From contig BTPP01000007.1 of the NCBI GenBank assembly GCA_037102815.1, forward strand, positions 806,001 to 870,000: a stretch of 64,000 nucleotides of DNA. Reading direction: 5' to 3'. Position numbers and translations under genes: made by a program. The first letter of the stretch is position 1; every line of letters starts with the position of its first letter. The DNA is from Neurospora intermedia. Taxonomy: Eukaryota > Ascomycota > Sordariomycetes > Sordariales > Sordariaceae. The notes under the pieces were generated by a model. It saw nothing but the letters and a program-made list of their open reading frames with translations, ran no database searches and was not told the origin of the DNA. Positions 61,981 through 64,000 of this stretch are shown one piece after another.

Positions 61981-64000
61981 TAATTAAGGATTTAAAAATA
62001 ATAATATCGCTAAACGAGACGAAGCTAGAGTAAAAGATAATTAATTCGTTATCCTAGAACCTTATAAACGAATTATAATCTATCGAAATAAAATTAGAAT
62101 TAACTATTAAAAAGAAATTGTAGGCGGGGATAAATAAATATTATTAGAAGAAGAAGTTAATCTTCTAACTTTTTTTTATTATATTATAAAAGTAAGAGAA
62201 GAGGAGTTGGACAATAATAAATTAGAGGATAAAGAGCTTTCGTTACTACTTTTATTAATAAATATTATTAATATATATTAGAATAGAGGAAGGTCGATAA
62301 GGGTATTAGGGCTATTATATAACTAATACTAAAAAAAGATCTCTATACCTCCTAGTCCTTCTATATACCGCCCTTTATTTAACTCTTTATTATTCTTCCA
62401 AGTAAAATAATTCCTTAGCCAAACAAAACGCTAAGGCCTTTTTTTATTATTATATATATATTTATATTATTAGGATAGGAAGTTGACTAATCTATTATTA
62501 ACTATATATAGTACTTTAAATTTAGGTTTATAAAGTAGGCTATTAGGGTACTATTATTTTATCCATAAAGTATTATAAATTATTTTTTAATATTATTATA
62601 TTATAATATTCTCTCTCTATTCCTAATTAAATACCGTATAATACTTCTATACTATACTCTATTACTAAATCTTTAACTTTAATATCCAAAAATTTAGATT
62701 ATATTCTACTAATTTTATTTTTATAGCTTCTACTACTATTAATCTACAAATCCAATTAGAAATTTAGGTAACGAATTTAATTTATTGAATAATAAGGCTT
62801 AAATTAGTCTTAAATACTTTCTAAATATTAAAATTTTAAAATAATAAAATTAAGGCTACCTTTATATCCTATAATATAGAACCTTCAAAATTAAAATTAT
62901 AGTAATCCTATTAACCTACTAATTAATTAAAAATAACCACCGAGAAATAATAATTCTTAAAGTAGAGAAGGATTACCTAAAACTTCTTTTCTTTTATAAG
63001 TAATTAAATATTACTTAAATTACTTATAAACCTCAGAATCCTACTATTAAATTAAATATACTTATTTAGAATAAAGATTATTCTTACCCCTTTTCTAATT
63101 ACCTACAAAAGTAGGGTAACCAAATTATTAATATAAGTATAAGTATATTTATCGATACTATACCAAAGGTCGGCCAGGCGTACTATAATTCGTTTCTAAT
63201 TATAAAAACCTTTTTTATTGAGTAGGAAAACACTTACCTAATTAAATTATAATCTATTATAGAAGAGCCTACCGAATATTTTATCGGATTCTAATTCCTT
63301 ATAAGGTATTTTGAGGTTGTATTACCAATCTAACTAAATTCTACTCAATTCGGAATACTTTAGAGGTATATATTCGTTCTTTAAATTTAAATCTCAAGGG
63401 GGATTAAAATATACTTTATAATATAAGAATATATTTTTATATTTTAGGACCTAATTATATAATTAATTTATTTTTATAATATACAACTATACTTTAATCC
63501 TTTATAATAAATTAGGAAAAGCTCCCTAACAATCTTATATATACTAATTAGTAAAGCCTTAATATATTATTAATATCGGCTCAAACGCTTTATTCGTATT
63601 AGGTCGAAGTATTTAGTTAATAAACGGCCAGTTAAACGTAAATTTAATAGCTTCTTTAATCTATTTCTACTAAAAGGTCGATAATAATATAGTCGCCCGG
63701 CTATTAAGCTAATTAGCAATCGGCACTTTACTATAACTATATAAAAGTTGAATACTACGAATAATAATAGACTATTAAGGCTACTTATTATTAATATTAC
63801 TAAATTTAACTATATTACTCTAATTTAGAATAGCCTAAAGTCTTTTACTTTCAACTTTAATAAATCTACTAATATTATTATTAATTAAAGTAATTTTAAC
63901 CTTATTATTAGTAGTAGTACGGTTATTAAAGGATATAATTATATTTTTCTTTAATAAATGTTTAATCTATATATAGTAGAAAGGAAGGGTTAAACTAATA
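61981..64000 (+). repeat. Unassigned RIP-mutated repeat, right part
   Basis: AT-rich DNA running off the window. The plus strand between about 62,850 and 63,450 reads as degenerate coding sequence with a long consistent frame, family not recognised. It may continue the repeat at 22,131-23,475, since F's target duplication joins the two. A hairpin CCTTAGC..GCTAAGG (62,413-62,436) followed by a T run is visible. Confidence 0.4.

Noticed and set aside
62413-62436. Hairpin followed by T run as a small RNA gene or terminator
   Set aside because: It stands alone in degenerate repeat DNA, with no promoter boxes or RNA fold that I recognise.
18471-64000. Mitochondrial or bacterial origin of the AT-rich DNA
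   Set aside because: The contents are fungal retroelements whose copies differ by transitions typical of RIP.

Overview
The window reads as filamentous ascomycete DNA, probably a Sordariomycete that has or had repeat-induced point mutation (RIP). Genes 1-18,470 have short GT..AG introns and normal base use. From about 18,480 to the end the DNA is very AT-rich, with TpA in excess, CpA/TpG scarce and repeated copies differing almost only by C-to-T and G-to-A changes. That is the mark of RIP-inactivated repeats packed as heterochromatin. The exact genus cannot be told from the sequence alone. LEFT ARM (1-18,470): six supported protein genes. They are a five-exon cytochrome P450 (minus, 821-2,837), a GH76 Dfg5/Dcw1-like GPI-anchored mannanase (minus, 5,095-6,659), a mitochondrial D-lactate dehydrogenase (plus, 9,248-10,981), a small secreted eight-cysteine protein (plus, 11,664-12,170), a KstD/fumarate-reductase-like FAD dehydrogenase (plus, 13,376-15,163) and an SRA-YDG domain protein (minus, 15,915-17,672). 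They do not look like one pathway or cluster. A 485-bp MITE with long terminal inverted repeats and a TA target duplication sits between the P450 and the GH76 gene. RIGHT ARM (18,471-64,000): no living host gene is visible. A fragment of a Ty3/gypsy relic (about 19,300-21,925) and unassigned repeats flank a 38.5-kb nest, 23,476-61,980. The nest is one Ty3/gypsy fossil (called F here; 264-bp LTRs, TTAAT target duplication) that received two more Ty3/gypsy fossils (CD, 201-bp LTRs; E, 339-bp LTRs). Each of those received one LINE. The two LINE copies (A, minus, 28,471-35,417; B, plus, 46,944-52,318) lie in opposite orientation and share 5.37 kb. MAIN RESULT: the target-site duplications do not pair within each copy but across the two copies. 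LINE B's left flank matches LINE A's 3' flank (15 bp), and LINE A's 5' flank matches LINE B's 3' flank (14 bp). The LTR pairs of CD and of E are likewise split and inverted, each still carrying its own matching 5-bp duplication (CAATA/TAATA; GAAGT/GAAGT). The simplest reading is that about 13-24 kb between the two LINE copies was inverted by recombination between them, after the nesting was complete. A repeat-driven assembly error would give the same picture and must be excluded.
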